From assembly GCA_017302795.1 (NCBI GenBank), contig JAFLCB010000007.1, positions 169,147 to 233,146 of the forward strand: DNA of 64,000 nucleotides, given 5' to 3'. The position numbers and the translations under genes were made by a program. The notes beneath the pieces are model-generated. The model ran no database searches. It was given only the letters and a program-made list of their open reading frames with translations, and was not told the origin of the DNA. Each line of letters opens with the position of its first letter. Within the stretch, counting starts at the first letter, position 1. The stretch is from Deltaproteobacteria bacterium. GTDB taxonomy: Bacteria; Bdellovibrionota; Bdellovibrionia; Bdellovibrionales; JAMPXM01. Shown piece after piece: positions 40,782-49,694 of the stretch.

Positions 40782-40831
40782 GGAATTGGGACTCGAAAAC
40801 GGGCACTTTGATCAAAGATTGAGGTGCACAG

Positions 40832-41116
40832 GTGGCGGACTTTTCGCTGACTCTAAAGTCGGATTGGACCGAAGCTAAGAGAATTGAGCGCACTTTACGT
40901 GCGGTCGAAAACCTTACGCCTTTGGATTCCCTTTCGCTTGAAGATGCAGGAGAAGACCGGTCTGAAGCCGAGTTAAGGTTAGCGATTGCCTTAAAATGGA
41001 TTCAAGAAACCTTTGGCGCCCGAGCCAAAATCTCGGTTTTAGGTAAGACCAAAGCGAAGGTCCGCATTGCCAGTGCGGGCTGTTGCGGTGTCTGCGGGGG
41101 AGGGGGGGACGAATGA
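40832..41116 (+). CDS. Small protein with Cys/Gly-rich tail, FNR-regulated
   Basis: The 94-residue protein starts at GTG 40832 (GAGGTGCACAG before it). It is acidic with two helical segments and ends SAGCCGVCGGGGDE. The CC-x2-C tail could bind a metal or attach a cofactor. No family is known to me. A perfect FNR-type box 51 bp upstream links it to low-oxygen or nitric oxide conditions. It is convergent with the Crp/Fnr gene. Confidence 0.65.
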   Translation: MADFSLTLKSDWTEAKRIERTLRAVENLTPLDSLSLEDAGEDRSEAELRLAIALKWIQETFGARAKISVLGKTKAKVRIASAGCCGVCGGGGDE

Positions 41117-41196
41117 CTTTCGCGGGAATATCTCGGCAAACGACGATCGTTGGACTTCTTCTTAGTGGTCAAGCTTTTGCTTGGGTGTTGTGTTTC

Positions 41197-41841
41197 TTAG
41201 AGAAGGTTCTCGTCAATCATTTGGATCTGTCGATGGTTAAGCTTAATTGCACCGGCAGATTCAATTTCACTCAGGACGCGCGAAAAAGTTTCAGGACGCA
41301 GTCCAAGCATCAGTGCGACTTCGTGTTTCTTATGGGGCAACCGAATGAGTTCGCTTTCTTGTTCAATCACGAGGCGTTTAAGAAATGCAGCGACTCGTTC
41401 GCGTGCCGAGGAAAGGCTGATCGAATCAATGACCACATTCAAATGGTCCATCCATTTACAAATCGAACGCAATACCGACGGATAAAGCTTGGGATGTTTT
41501 TCAAGAATTTGATGCAGTCGGTCTTTGGGCAAAAAATAGAGCGTCAGGTCAGATGCGGCAGTCACCCAATCGGTCTGAAGCGCGCCGTCAATGGCAGAAC
41601 GTTCTCCAAAGCAGTCGCCTGCTTGAAAGTGGTGTAAAATGAGTTCTTTTCCGTTTGAGTTTAATCGATGCGCCTTCGCGCGACCTTTTTGGATCAAAAA
41701 TAAACCAGGTGAAAGTTCGTCACCCGAAATCACCAGCGAGTCTTTGGCGTGCTTTACTTGCGAAAGAGACCCAAGAATTTCTTCGGTGATGGTTTCTTCC
41801 ATGGTCGAGCAGATGGGGCAGTTCAGTTCAGAGGAGTTCAA
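41197..41841 (-). CDS. Crp/Fnr family regulator (Dnr/NnrR-like)
   Basis: The 214-residue protein has the cyclic-nucleotide-binding-type sensor (ISGDELSPGLFLIQKGRAKA, FQAGDCFGERSAIDG), a dimer helix and the C-terminal HTH (KKHEVALMLGLRPETFSRVL). Residues E..SR in the recognition helix are those of FNR-type proteins that read TTGAT-N4-ATCAA, the two boxes seen here. Only one Cys pair (CPIC) lies at the N-terminus, too few for the usual FNR 4Fe-4S cluster, so NO/haem sensing of the Dnr type is more likely. It is divergent from nirK. Confidence 0.88.
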   Translation of the reverse strand: MNSSELNCPICSTMEETITEEILGSLSQVKHAKDSLVISGDELSPGLFLIQKGRAKAHRLNSNGKELILHHFQAGDCFGERSAIDGALQTDWVTAASDLTLYFLPKDRLHQILEKHPKLYPSVLRSICKWMDHLNVVIDSISLSSARERVAAFLKRLVIEQESELIRLPHKKHEVALMLGLRPETFSRVLSEIESAGAIKLNHRQIQMIDENLL

Positions 41842-41939
41842 TGACGCTCCAGGTGGGGGTGTTAATTGAGTATCGATGCGACGATCTTATCTTTATAATT
41901 GCAGTCGTATAAAAGTACGTGAAATTGAAAGGAATTGCT

Positions 41940-43391
41940 ATGAGCATCAAGTTAAATCCCGGCAAATGGAAATCTGGCCTCGTTCCAGCTTCGTTTGTCA
42001 TGGCCAGTATTGTTTTTTCGATGACCGCGCTGGCCGCTGTCGACATGAGTCTCGATATTAGTAAACTTCCCGTCGAGGAAGCGAAAGTGACCTACGCACC
42101 TGAAGTGCCGCCTGCGATTACTCGTAAAAAACCAGCACGGGTGAAGGTTACACTTGAAACTAAAGAGGTAAAAAAACGCCTGGCTGATGGCGTCGAATAC
42201 ACGTTTTGGACCTTTGGTGGGTCCGTACCGGGTCCGATGATTCGTATTCGCGAGGGTGACTATGTCGACTTTACGCTGGCGAACCACCCTTCTAGCAAAA
42301 TGCCACACAACATCGATCTCCATGCGGTGACCGGTCAAGGCGGCGGCGCCGAGGGTTCATTCACGGCGCCTGGACACAGTTCGACCTTTTCGTTCCGAGC
42401 GTTAAATCCAGGACTCTACATTTACCACTGTGCGACCGCACCTGTCGGTATGCATATCGCAAATGGAATGTACGGGTTGATCTTAGTTGAGTCAGAAAAA
42501 GGTTTTCCAAAGGTCGACCGTGAATTCTATGTTCTTCAGAGCGAGTTCTATACGAAGGGTAAGCATGGTCAAAAAGGCCTGCAACCATTCGATATGGAAA
42601 AAGCCATCAAGGAACAGCCAGACTACGTTGTCTTCAATGGCTCCGTTGGCGCCCTTACTGGCGACAACGCGATCAAGGCACAGTCGGGAGAAACGATCCG
42701 CATTTTCGTCGGTAACGGCGGTCCAAACTTGGTGTCATCCTTCCACGTGATCGGTGAAGTGTTCGACAACGTCTACCAAGACGGCGGAACCAAGATCACT
42801 CAGAACAATGTGCAAACGACTTTGGTCCCTGCCGGCGGATCTTCGATCGTGGAGTTCAAAGCCGACACTTCGTCGAACTTGATTCTGGTTGATCATTCCA
42901 TTTTCCGCGCCTTCAACAAAGGTGCGCTTGGAATGTTGAAAGTTGATGGAGGACATCGCCCAGAAATCTACACAGGTAAAACGGTCGATGCGGTCTACCT
43001 TCCCGAGGGAAGTGCGATCCAAACGATTCCGCAGGAAGCAAAGCTGGCAGCAAAGGCCATCACCTTTGAGCAGCGCGTGGCAGCTGGTAAAGTGACATAT
43101 GCCAATAGCTGTGCGGCTTGTCACCAGGTCAATGGCCAAGGTGTTCCAGGCGCATTCCCACCGCTGGCGAAGGCGGATTTCTTGATGGCGGACAAGAAGC
43201 GATCAATCCGCGCGCTTGTTCATGGACTTGAAGGAAAGATTAAAGTGAATGGCGGCGACTACGATGGCGTTATGCCGGCGCTTGGGCTGGACGATGAAGA
43301 CATCGCCAACGTCCTCACTTACGTGCGTAACTCTTGGGGTAACAAAGGTGATATGGTTAAACCTGGTGAAGTGAAAGCAGAACGAAAGTGA
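41940..43391 (+). CDS. nirK: Copper nitrite reductase with C-terminal cytochrome c domain
   Basis: The 483-residue protein starts with a Sec signal ([20 protein letters not shown]). Two cupredoxin domains follow with type 1 and type 2 copper ligands: [32 protein letters not shown] and [14 protein letters not shown]. After residue ~380 a cytochrome c domain carries CAACH (about residues 391-395) and DGVMPAL with the likely Met ligand. It reduces nitrite to nitric oxide in the periplasm; the fused cytochrome supplies electrons. ATG 41940 follows GAAAGGAATTGCT. It is divergent from the Crp/Fnr gene and overlaps nirV. Confidence 0.95.
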   Translation: MSIKLNPGKWKSGLVPASFVMASIVFSMTALAAVDMSLDISKLPVEEAKVTYAPEVPPAITRKKPARVKVTLETKEVKKRLADGVEYTFWTFGGSVPGPMIRIREGDYVDFTLANHPSSKMPHNIDLHAVTGQGGGAEGSFTAPGHSSTFSFRALNPGLYIYHCATAPVGMHIANGMYGLILVESEKGFPKVDREFYVLQSEFYTKGKHGQKGLQPFDMEKAIKEQPDYVVFNGSVGALTGDNAIKAQSGETIRIFVGNGGPNLVSSFHVIGEVFDNVYQDGGTKITQNNVQTTLVPAGGSSIVEFKADTSSNLILVDHSIFRAFNKGALGMLKVDGGHRPEIYTGKTVDAVYLPEGSAIQTIPQEAKLAAKAITFEQRVAAGKVTYANSCAACHQVNGQGVPGAFPPLAKADFLMADKKRSIRALVHGLEGKIKVNGGDYDGVMPALGLDDEDIANVLTYVRNSWGNKGDMVKPGEVKAERK

Positions 43392-44227
43392 TGTGTTTCG
43401 CAAAGGCGTTGCGCATTGGTGCTTCGCGATTGACCGCTGCAACTGCCTCTCTGTTTGTTTTCTTGATGAGCATAAACAGTGGGGCGGTAGAACTGAATTC
43501 AAATCGTGTTGTCGGTGGCGGCAACGGTGCGAAGTCGGTCACCCCAAAACAGGCAGCCCGGTCAGTTAAAATTTCAGGCGGAGTTTATTCTCCGCTGTTT
43601 CGGGAGCCCGACGAAGTAGATCGTCAGATCCCGCCGTTTAAGCTCGACAAGTATGCGGTCACTCGCGCGGAGTTTCAGAACTTCCTCGCCAAGAATCCAC
43701 ACTTTTTGTCGAAAGCGATGGCGGCACGGCTTGCTGACTCCAATTATCTTGAAGGTTGGATTGATGGCCAAGCCCCTGCTGGGACCTCTGATTGGCCGGT
43801 GACGTCCGTTTCGTGGTTTGCTGCGCGTGCGTATTGCAAATCGGTGGGTGGACACCTCCCGCGTGTCGATGAATGGGAATTCGCGGCGCGAGCGGAAAAA
43901 AAAGAAAATCTACAGCGAATTTTAGATTGGTATTCACAACCCGCAGACGCTCTTCGTCCTGTCAAAGCGCTTAAGCCTGATCCAGCGACGGGACTCGTGG
44001 GAATGCATGGAATTGTGTGGGAATGGGTTGAAGACTTTTCGTCAGTGATCGTGCAGGGGGATTCCCGGTCGTCTAACGACACAGACAAAGATCTGTTCTG
44101 CGCGGCGGGTGCAATGAAGGCGAAGCGTCCAGAAGAGTATGCCACGTTTATGCGGTTTGCGTTTCGTAGCAGTTTAAAGGCGAAGTCAGCGGCGCGGTCT
44201 CTGGGATTTCGCTGTGCTTATGATTGA
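43388..44227 (+). CDS. nirV: NirV-like SUMF1/FGE-domain protein
   Basis: The 279-residue protein has a signal peptide ([20 protein letters not shown]) and an FGE-sulfatase/SUMF1 domain: [60 protein letters not shown] and the end [11 protein letters not shown]. NirV proteins with this domain regularly follow nirK and are thought to assist the copper enzyme. The start overlaps the nirK stop by 4 bp (GTGA). The exact reaction is not settled. Confidence 0.88.
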   Translation: MMCFAKALRIGASRLTAATASLFVFLMSINSGAVELNSNRVVGGGNGAKSVTPKQAARSVKISGGVYSPLFREPDEVDRQIPPFKLDKYAVTRAEFQNFLAKNPHFLSKAMAARLADSNYLEGWIDGQAPAGTSDWPVTSVSWFAARAYCKSVGGHLPRVDEWEFAARAEKKENLQRILDWYSQPADALRPVKALKPDPATGLVGMHGIVWEWVEDFSSVIVQGDSRSSNDTDKDLFCAAGAMKAKRPEEYATFMRFAFRSSLKAKSAARSLGFRCAYD

Positions 44228-44266
44228 TCAAACCGAGTCCCTCGAAGGACTCTGATTGGAAGAGAA

Positions 44267-44884
44267 ATGAATTTGTTTACTCGTAAAGTCGAAATTGGAC
44301 TGACTATATGTGCAATTCTTTTTCTGGTCGCACAGCCCGTTGGCGCCCAAGTTCCTGCGCCTGTTAATGCGCAGGCTAGCGCCGCTGAAAAAGAAGATTC
44401 GATTTATGTATCCGAAGGAAAATGGGTCAGTCAGTCGAATGTCGAGCGGCGATTTAACGACCTGAAGGGTGTACCGCGTGTCATGACGATGGTCTTTACA
44501 AAGTGCCCGTCTGCGTGCCCGATGATTGTCAGTGACATAAAGAGACTCGAAGCTCAATTAAACAAAAAGGCCAAGGCGCAGGTACGGTTCACGCTTTTTT
44601 CGTTTGACCCAAAAAATGATCAACCGGAAGCGCTAGCTGCGTTTGCAAAAAAAATGAAGCTTGGACCGCAGTGGGACCTATTTGTTGCAAATGAATCTGA
44701 TACTAGGGAACTCGCCGCGATCCTTGGTGTTCAATACAAACAAATTCCTTCAGGAGATTTTATTCACACGAACATGATGATCGCCGTCGATAGCGAAGGA
44801 CGACTACTCGCCCAACGCAATGGTTTTGAAAAACCGGTAGATCCACTCGCAAAAGCGCTCAATCAGGCGACCGGTCGAAAGTGA
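44267..44884 (+). CDS. SCO1/SenC family copper chaperone
   Basis: The 205-residue protein has an N-terminal membrane/signal segment (VEIGLTICAILFLVAQPVGA) and a thioredoxin-like domain with CPSACP (copper-binding CxxxC), FSFDPKNDQ and the later His in GDFIHTNMMIAV. Sco proteins deliver copper to cuproenzymes. Placed 39 bp after nirV, it probably helps load NirK. Start preceded by GGAAGAGAA. Confidence 0.9.
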   Translation: MNLFTRKVEIGLTICAILFLVAQPVGAQVPAPVNAQASAAEKEDSIYVSEGKWVSQSNVERRFNDLKGVPRVMTMVFTKCPSACPMIVSDIKRLEAQLNKKAKAQVRFTLFSFDPKNDQPEALAAFAKKMKLGPQWDLFVANESDTRELAAILGVQYKQIPSGDFIHTNMMIAVDSEGRLLAQRNGFEKPVDPLAKALNQATGRK

Positions 44885-44927
44885 GCTGGTTGACCAAAAG
44901 GTATTGCTGCTCGAAAGGGAGCTAAAC

Positions 44928-46163
44928 ATGGGAAGTGTCAAAATAGGTCTTATTTTGGGGTTATTGTTTGGCGGCATCAGAGTTTGGGCACAAACAGATC
45001 GGATTCAAATCGGTGGATCGGCCCGAGTACGTGCCGAGTTCAGAGACAACGCAGATTTCAGCAATACAACGGGCGATAAAGTCGATTTTTTCGGATCACG
45101 TTTTCGTCTCGACATGAAAGTTCATGCTGTCGAGAAAGTGATTGTCTTTTTACAACCTCAGTATTCAAAAATTTGGGGTGAGCCGGTGTTCGTTCCATCT
45201 GGGGTTGCGACCAACACGGCGGCAAATACCAGCGGAGCCACCAAAGATACACCCATCGATATTCATCAAGCCTACATGGCCTACCAGCCGGAAGAATCGT
45301 TTTCATTCATATTCGGGCGAAAGGAGCTGAATTACGGAGATGAGCTTCTTGTGGGAGGATTAGGATGGAGCAACTTCGGTCGCTCATTTGATCTTGCTTT
45401 AGCCAGCTATAAGCATTCTTACGGAATCGTGGATGTTTTCCACTCAATCGTCATCGACCGAAATACGACGGGTGCTGGCGCGGGGGATCGGGAATTTTCA
45501 GGAATTTATGCGTCTAACAAAATCTCTGAAGTGATGGCTCAAGCGGATGCCTACGTTCTATACTCAAGTGAGCCTTCGACCTCACCGTCTTCCACGACGA
45601 CAGCTTACGGTATCCGGCTTAAGTCACCCGTTGGTCCCTTCGACTACCGTGGCGAAGCGACTTTTGAAAACGTAACTACTACAGAATCCACTGGGGAACG
45701 AAGCTACGACATTGAAGCGGGTTATACGCTCGATGCCGCGAACAAGCTTCGTTTCGCGGTCGAGTGGTTTAGCGCGAGTGCCGGGTTTGACCAGCTATTT
45801 CCCACGGGTCATAAATGGCTCGGATATGCCGACTTGTTTTCGCGGCGTAATATTCAAGGTTATCGCGCTAAAGTTACGGCCCAGATTTTTTCAAGTTTCG
45901 TTGCGGCTGTCGATTACCATCATTTTGAACGTCAAGATGTCGGCCGATCGGCCTATAAGATCAATGGGACATCGGCGTACGGCGTGACCGGTGACAGTGG
46001 CACGATCGCCAATGAATATGACATTGTGCTCACTTATATTTTGGACGAGAACTTTACTTTGGAAGGTGGTGCCTCGCTCATTATGCCGAGCGACTATTTA
46101 AAGAACAACGGAGCAAGCGACAATGCCTCGTTCTACTATCTACAGGCAGCGACTTCATTTTGA
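44928..46163 (+). CDS. Outer-membrane porin, alginate-export-like
   Basis: From ATG 44928 (AAGGGAGCTAAAC in front) a 411-residue protein has a signal peptide (IGLILGLLFGGIRVWAQ) and then regular beta strands typical of alginate-export-type barrels (SARVRAEFRDNADF, DFFGSRFRLDMKV, HQAYMAYQ, FIFGRKELNYGDELLVGG, final FYYLQAATSF). Such porins often accompany nir genes and may pass nitrite or small organics. It is the last gene of the nirK group. Confidence 0.82.
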   Translation: MGSVKIGLILGLLFGGIRVWAQTDRIQIGGSARVRAEFRDNADFSNTTGDKVDFFGSRFRLDMKVHAVEKVIVFLQPQYSKIWGEPVFVPSGVATNTAANTSGATKDTPIDIHQAYMAYQPEESFSFIFGRKELNYGDELLVGGLGWSNFGRSFDLALASYKHSYGIVDVFHSIVIDRNTTGAGAGDREFSGIYASNKISEVMAQADAYVLYSSEPSTSPSSTTTAYGIRLKSPVGPFDYRGEATFENVTTTESTGERSYDIEAGYTLDAANKLRFAVEWFSASAGFDQLFPTGHKWLGYADLFSRRNIQGYRAKVTAQIFSSFVAAVDYHHFERQDVGRSAYKINGTSAYGVTGDSGTIANEYDIVLTYILDENFTLEGGASLIMPSDYLKNNGASDNASFYYLQAATSF

Positions 46164-46208
46164 AAACGTACGGTATCTTAGATTTTTTTGCCTCCAGCGA
46201 ATGCTTTT

Positions 46209-47063
46209 TCAATCGACCGGTCGAAAGTGAGCTGGTTGACGAATCGGGGATGCCGGTCGTTCATAGCTCCATACAAAGTCGATTGCTGACATTGGTGCTT
46301 TGAAGTCGACAGTTTTTCCGGGTGAACTGAATTCCCCTTTTGGCAGCAGGTTTCTTTTAAGTTGGAAGAACGTTGTTTCGACTTGAACAATTACCAGCGG
46401 GTCAGAAAAGCTGTGGACCAGCGTTCCGGTAATTTCAAAGGTTCCCTTACCTGCGAGAAAGCGGTCTGGCTTTTGCGGTTCGCCGACGGTGGCTGATGGC
46501 TGTTGAATCGATCCCATCTTTTGAGCTTTGCCAAGATCCAGCGTCAAGTTAATTGAATCACCGACATTTTTGCTTTCTAAATACGTAGCTTGCGCCTCTG
46601 AAAGTGCTTCGCCCTTTAGTTGGTAAAGTTGCAGTCCACTTAAGATTAGGAACACCGACGAATCAGTAGAGAACCCAACGGTCCCGCGAAGCTGAACCTT
46701 TTCACCCAGCACACGGAAATATTCTGGTTCTTTCAATGTCAGTTCTTGAAGGTCGCTCTTTTGGTGAATTTGAACATTCGGCCATTTTAGGTCAATTGCG
46801 CCTGCCGGTGGTGCGACTTCGGTTTCAATATTAGCGAGCGAAGCCTTCAGCAGGCGTATTTGCATCTCGGGTGAGAGCTTTGACCGGTTGATGCGAACAA
46901 AGAACTTCTCGGTCTGCATGACGAAGTGCGAATCGTCGGTTGTGGCGTGAACGCGGCCCTTGATGTTCGGTACCCTTTCAGCAGAACTTGCGGTTGTGCT
47001 GGCTGTGGTCGTCATTGATAAAACTGCGACTGAAGCGACTGTGACTAGCGTACATTTTTTCAT
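46209..47063 (-). CDS. Periplasmic protein of unknown function
   Basis: The 284-residue protein has a signal peptide (LVTVASVAVLSMTTTAST, Ser/Thr-rich cleavage region) and a beta-rich soluble part with two similar halves: GRVHATTDDSHFVMQTEKFF and GTLVHSFSDPLVIVQVETTF, each followed by a similar N/K-L-x-P element (NRSKLSP, RNLLPKG), so it may be an internal duplication. No family recognised. It is convergent with the porin and divergent from the LuxR-type gene. The promoter lies in the shared 180-bp gap. Confidence 0.7.
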   Translation of the reverse strand: MKKCTLVTVASVAVLSMTTTASTTASSAERVPNIKGRVHATTDDSHFVMQTEKFFVRINRSKLSPEMQIRLLKASLANIETEVAPPAGAIDLKWPNVQIHQKSDLQELTLKEPEYFRVLGEKVQLRGTVGFSTDSSVFLILSGLQLYQLKGEALSEAQATYLESKNVGDSINLTLDLGKAQKMGSIQQPSATVGEPQKPDRFLAGKGTFEITGTLVHSFSDPLVIVQVETTFFQLKRNLLPKGEFSSPGKTVDFKAPMSAIDFVWSYERPASPIRQPAHFRPVD

Positions 47064-47242
47064 CGCGTCCCTCTATTCGATTGAGAATTCAGTTCCCTTA
47101 ATACAAGGCTGCTCTTGATCGAGGTGCGCAACAATCGTCAGGGGGGGCTGATTTTGAGTCAGAAAACGAGACAATGTACCCCATAGGCTTCGTGCCCCCT
47201 TTTAAGTCAGCGAATAGAACTAAAAACGCATAGGATCGCTAT

Positions 47243-47734
47243 ATGGGGCAAGACGCCGAAGTTCGACAGCCAGCTTGTCACGGGATATGCGTCAAGGCGC
47301 TAGACGGAACAGTGCTGTCACAAAACCTAAAATGTATCGAGATCTGCGGTGATATGCGTGGGCAGATCTGCGGAAAAGGCTGCATGTTAAATCGGGCGGC
47401 ACATCCAGATTTTCCGGCTGTTGACGAAGGTGTATGCCACTTGAGTGGCATTTGGTCTGACGGACATTTAGTCGACGCCGTACTTATAAATGACGGTGAA
47501 AATCTAACGACGTATCTTTTAGACAAGCAATCGACGGTCGATCGGAAGCTTTTTCTATTAAGTCCGTATGGACTTTCAGATGCTGAGAAAAATGTCACGG
47601 AACTCCTTTTGGCGGGCCGAACCAATCGCGAAATTGCGACGGCGCTATATATTTCAATGAGTACCGTTCGCACCCATCTCGGCAACATCTACAAAAAAGT
47701 GCCGAAGGAAATTCGTATTCTGTTCTTTCGCTAA
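47243..47734 (+). CDS. LuxR-type HTH regulator with Cys-rich sensor domain
   Basis: The 163-residue protein ends in a GerE/LuxR helix-turn-helix (LSDAEKNVTELLLAGRTNRE, IATALYISMSTVRTHLGNIY). The N-terminal half has seven Cys, five of them in the first 45 residues (ACHGIC, LKCIEIC, QICGKGC), enough to hold an iron-sulfur cluster or zinc. This could sense oxygen, nitric oxide or redox state in line with the neighbouring nir genes. No receiver or PAS domain is visible. Start ATG 47243, weak ribosome site. Confidence 0.82.
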   Translation: MGQDAEVRQPACHGICVKALDGTVLSQNLKCIEICGDMRGQICGKGCMLNRAAHPDFPAVDEGVCHLSGIWSDGHLVDAVLINDGENLTTYLLDKQSTVDRKLFLLSPYGLSDAEKNVTELLLAGRTNREIATALYISMSTVRTHLGNIYKKVPKEIRILFFR

Positions 47735-47770
47735 ATCTCCCAGTCATGCGCCTTGAGCCCAGTTGATCCT

Positions 47771-48061
47771 TTATTTAATGAGAAGCAAGCGAGAGTCTTC
47801 GGTTGCTGACACCTCGTGCTCAACGTCTGCTGGAATCTCGAAGTAGCTCCCAGCAGGCATAAGGGTCGTTTCACCTTCTATCGTAAAGCGCACCGTGCCA
47901 GTGTGAACAAATAAAAAAGCTGGTGTATTAGTCTTATGCTTATCCAAGGTTTGGCCCTTAACAAAACCAAGGCCAACTACCTTGAATGCACCTGCGTGCA
48001 ACACCCGAACCACCTTCTGTTTCAGATCTAGCTCTATTTCCCTGTCTAGCATTTTACCCAT
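47771..48061 (-). CDS. Small cupin-domain protein
   Basis: The 96-residue protein is a single cupin barrel: GFVKGQTLDKHKTNTPAFLF, VHTGTVRFTIEGE, LMPAGSYFEIPADVEHEV. The usual metal-binding His/Glu set is only partly present (H near 41, H near 84), so binding is uncertain. It is divergent from the TetR gene; a palindrome lies between them. Small cupins beside nir and Crp genes may bind metal or small ligands. Confidence 0.8.
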   Translation of the reverse strand: MGKMLDREIELDLKQKVVRVLHAGAFKVVGLGFVKGQTLDKHKTNTPAFLFVHTGTVRFTIEGETTLMPAGSYFEIPADVEHEVSATEDSRLLLIK

Positions 48062-48117
48062 GATGAACCTCTCTTCGTCTCGGATTTGGTCGAGATATAC
48101 GTTTATATTGCATTTTT

Positions 48118-48138
48118 ATACGAATGTATATACCGTAT
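48118..48138. promoter_or_regulatory. ATACG-N11-CGTAT inverted repeat upstream of the TetR gene
   Basis: ATACG (48118-48122) and CGTAT (48134-48138) flank AATGTATATAC in the gap between cupin and TetR genes, four bases before the TetR start. It is a possible autorepressor site; the arms are short. Confidence 0.4.
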
Positions 48139-48142
48139 TTGT

Positions 48143-48745
48143 ATGAGTGCAAAAGATGACATCTACATTGCAGCAATCGAACTTTTCTCAAAACGAGGTT
48201 TTGACGGAGTTTCAATAAGAGATATCGCTACCTTGGCCAATGTGCATTTTGCCAGCATTCGGTATCACTTTGGCGACAAAGAAGACCTATATAATGCCTG
48301 TATTTCAAAGCATGGTGAAAGCCGACTTGTATCGGCAAGGCGGTTTTTGAGTGCCGAGCCTAAAAGCTCTGAAGATATGCGACTTCGCCTTGGATATGCG
48401 ATTGACGATGTTTTTCGAATTCACAATGAGAATCCATTTTTAACAAAGCTGTTACTGGTCGAAGTAGAATCAGCGGATCATCGAGCGGATCTCGTTCTAA
48501 AAAAGACAATGGTTGCAATGACAGAAACCTATGCTCAGTTTTTCAAGGTTTGCCAAAAAAAGAAATTTCTTAACAGCAATTTAGATCCGCTTTTTGTGGC
48601 GCAGTCGCTGATGGGCATATTGCATCATTTTATGAGAACAGAATCAGTTAGAGAGCGACTTCTTGCTCACAAAAAACTGAAACACAACGAAAGCAAAGAA
48701 CGTATGGTCGAAAACATAATTACCTTATTTCTTGGAAAGAAATAA
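48143..48745 (+). CDS. TetR family regulator of the efflux operon
   Basis: From ATG 48143 the protein has 200 residues with a clear TetR HTH (IYIAAIELFSKRGFDGVSIR, DIATLANVHFASIRYHFGDK) and an all-helical ligand domain of the CerR/YbiH type. The longer frame from 48086 reads through the operator. It overlaps the region before the DnrO-like gene and heads the TolC-HlyD-ABC genes, so it is probably their repressor. From here to 55.7 kb codons are richer in A/T than in the neighbouring nir genes. Confidence 0.9.
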   Translation: MSAKDDIYIAAIELFSKRGFDGVSIRDIATLANVHFASIRYHFGDKEDLYNACISKHGESRLVSARRFLSAEPKSSEDMRLRLGYAIDDVFRIHNENPFLTKLLLVEVESADHRADLVLKKTMVAMTETYAQFFKVCQKKKFLNSNLDPLFVAQSLMGILHHFMRTESVRERLLAHKKLKHNESKERMVENIITLFLGKK

Positions 48746-48761
48746 AAGAGTGGAGAATCCC

Positions 48762-49232
48762 GTGAAAACTATTTTTGCCGCCTTAACGATAACACTTTTG
48801 TTAAGCAGTACATTTGCCGCCGAAAACCATCACGACCACAACAAGCCCACGTCCGAAGAAAAAAATGTCCATCCAAAAAGCGCATTGGTCCTAAATAGTG
48901 GTAAAAAATGGTCGGCCGATCAGGACATGAAAGAAAATATGGAGGCTATTTATAAGCAGTTCGTAATCTTCAATGAGCTATCAAAAACAAAAAAATCCAC
49001 AAATAAAGACGCCATTCAGCTAAGCGCAGTTATTAACGCTTCGGCCGGAAATATTATAAGTAAGTGCAAAATGGAACCGAAGCAGGATCAGGCTTTTCAT
49101 GTGATACTTTCCGACTTACTCGCTGTCGCCGCTGATTTAAAAAAACCAGCAAAAGTCGAGCTGGCAATAGAAAGTCTTTCGCGAGCGTTGAAGAACTATA
49201 CCAAATACTTTGATCATTCTCTTCCAATCTAA
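48762..49232 (+). CDS. DnrO-like periplasmic protein
   Basis: Start GTG 48762 (GTGGAGAATCCC before) gives a 156-residue exported protein: signal TIFAALTITLLLSSTFAA, a His-rich stretch ENHHDHNKP, then LVLNSGKKWSADQDMKENME. The L-N-x-G-K-K-W-x-x-D pattern and size match small DnrO-like proteins found in metal and denitrification regions. The His-rich part may bind metal. It lies between the TetR and membrane-protein genes in the efflux operon. Confidence 0.6.
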   Translation: MKTIFAALTITLLLSSTFAAENHHDHNKPTSEEKNVHPKSALVLNSGKKWSADQDMKENMEAIYKQFVIFNELSKTKKSTNKDAIQLSAVINASAGNIISKCKMEPKQDQAFHVILSDLLAVAADLKKPAKVELAIESLSRALKNYTKYFDHSLPI

Positions 49233-49255
49233 CTCATCAAACGGAAGGCGCTAAA

Positions 49256-49681
49256 ATGGAAAAGACCGAAACAATGAAAACAAAACGACCAATTTTGATA
49301 ACCTCGTTATCTATCGTCGCCGCTCTGTTCGGGATTGCTACTGTGAAAGAAGGTGGCACTGTTCTCTTTACGGAGGCGGGCCAGCAAGGCGCTGGAAACT
49401 TTGTTCCATTTGTCTTGTGGTTCAATTTTTTTGCCGGGTTTGTATATATCCTTGCTGGTATTATGCTTTTTAAGCTCAAAAGTTGTTCTCGAAAACTTTC
49501 AGCTGTGATTGCGATTGCTACGACCATTGTTTTCACGCTTTTGGGAGTCCACATTCTAAATGGGGGCGCATTTGAGTCCAGAACGGTTGTCGCTATGACT
49601 CTCCGATCTGGAATTTGGATAGCAATCGCACTTTTAGCATTCAGGGCAGAAGCGCTCAAGCCTGTCGATTGCAAATGCTAG
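49256..49681 (+). CDS. Four-helix membrane protein of unknown function
   Basis: The 141-residue protein has four membrane segments (ILITSLSIVAALFGIATV, FVPFVLWFNFFAGFVYILAG, LSAVIAIATTIVFTLLGVHI, SGIWIAIALLAF) and ends DCKC, a possible metal-binding tail. The second ATG (49274) is an alternative start. No family recognised. It lies between the DnrO-like and TolC genes with short gaps and is probably co-transcribed. Confidence 0.72.
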   Translation: MEKTETMKTKRPILITSLSIVAALFGIATVKEGGTVLFTEAGQQGAGNFVPFVLWFNFFAGFVYILAGIMLFKLKSCSRKLSAVIAIATTIVFTLLGVHILNGGAFESRTVVAMTLRSGIWIAIALLAFRAEALKPVDCKC

Positions 49682-49694
49682 TACGGAGGGAAAA

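Noticed and set aside
40741..40831. sRNA or riboswitch between the decarboxylase and the small Cys-rich gene
   Set aside because: Only the FNR-type box is recognisable; no stable fold seen by eye.
41083..41637. 184-residue plus-strand frame opposite the Crp/Fnr gene
   Set aside because: Antisense to a well-supported regulator; no domain.
47110..47130. FNR box near 47110 (TTGATCGAGG...)
   Set aside because: Only the left half-site matches; the right half does not.
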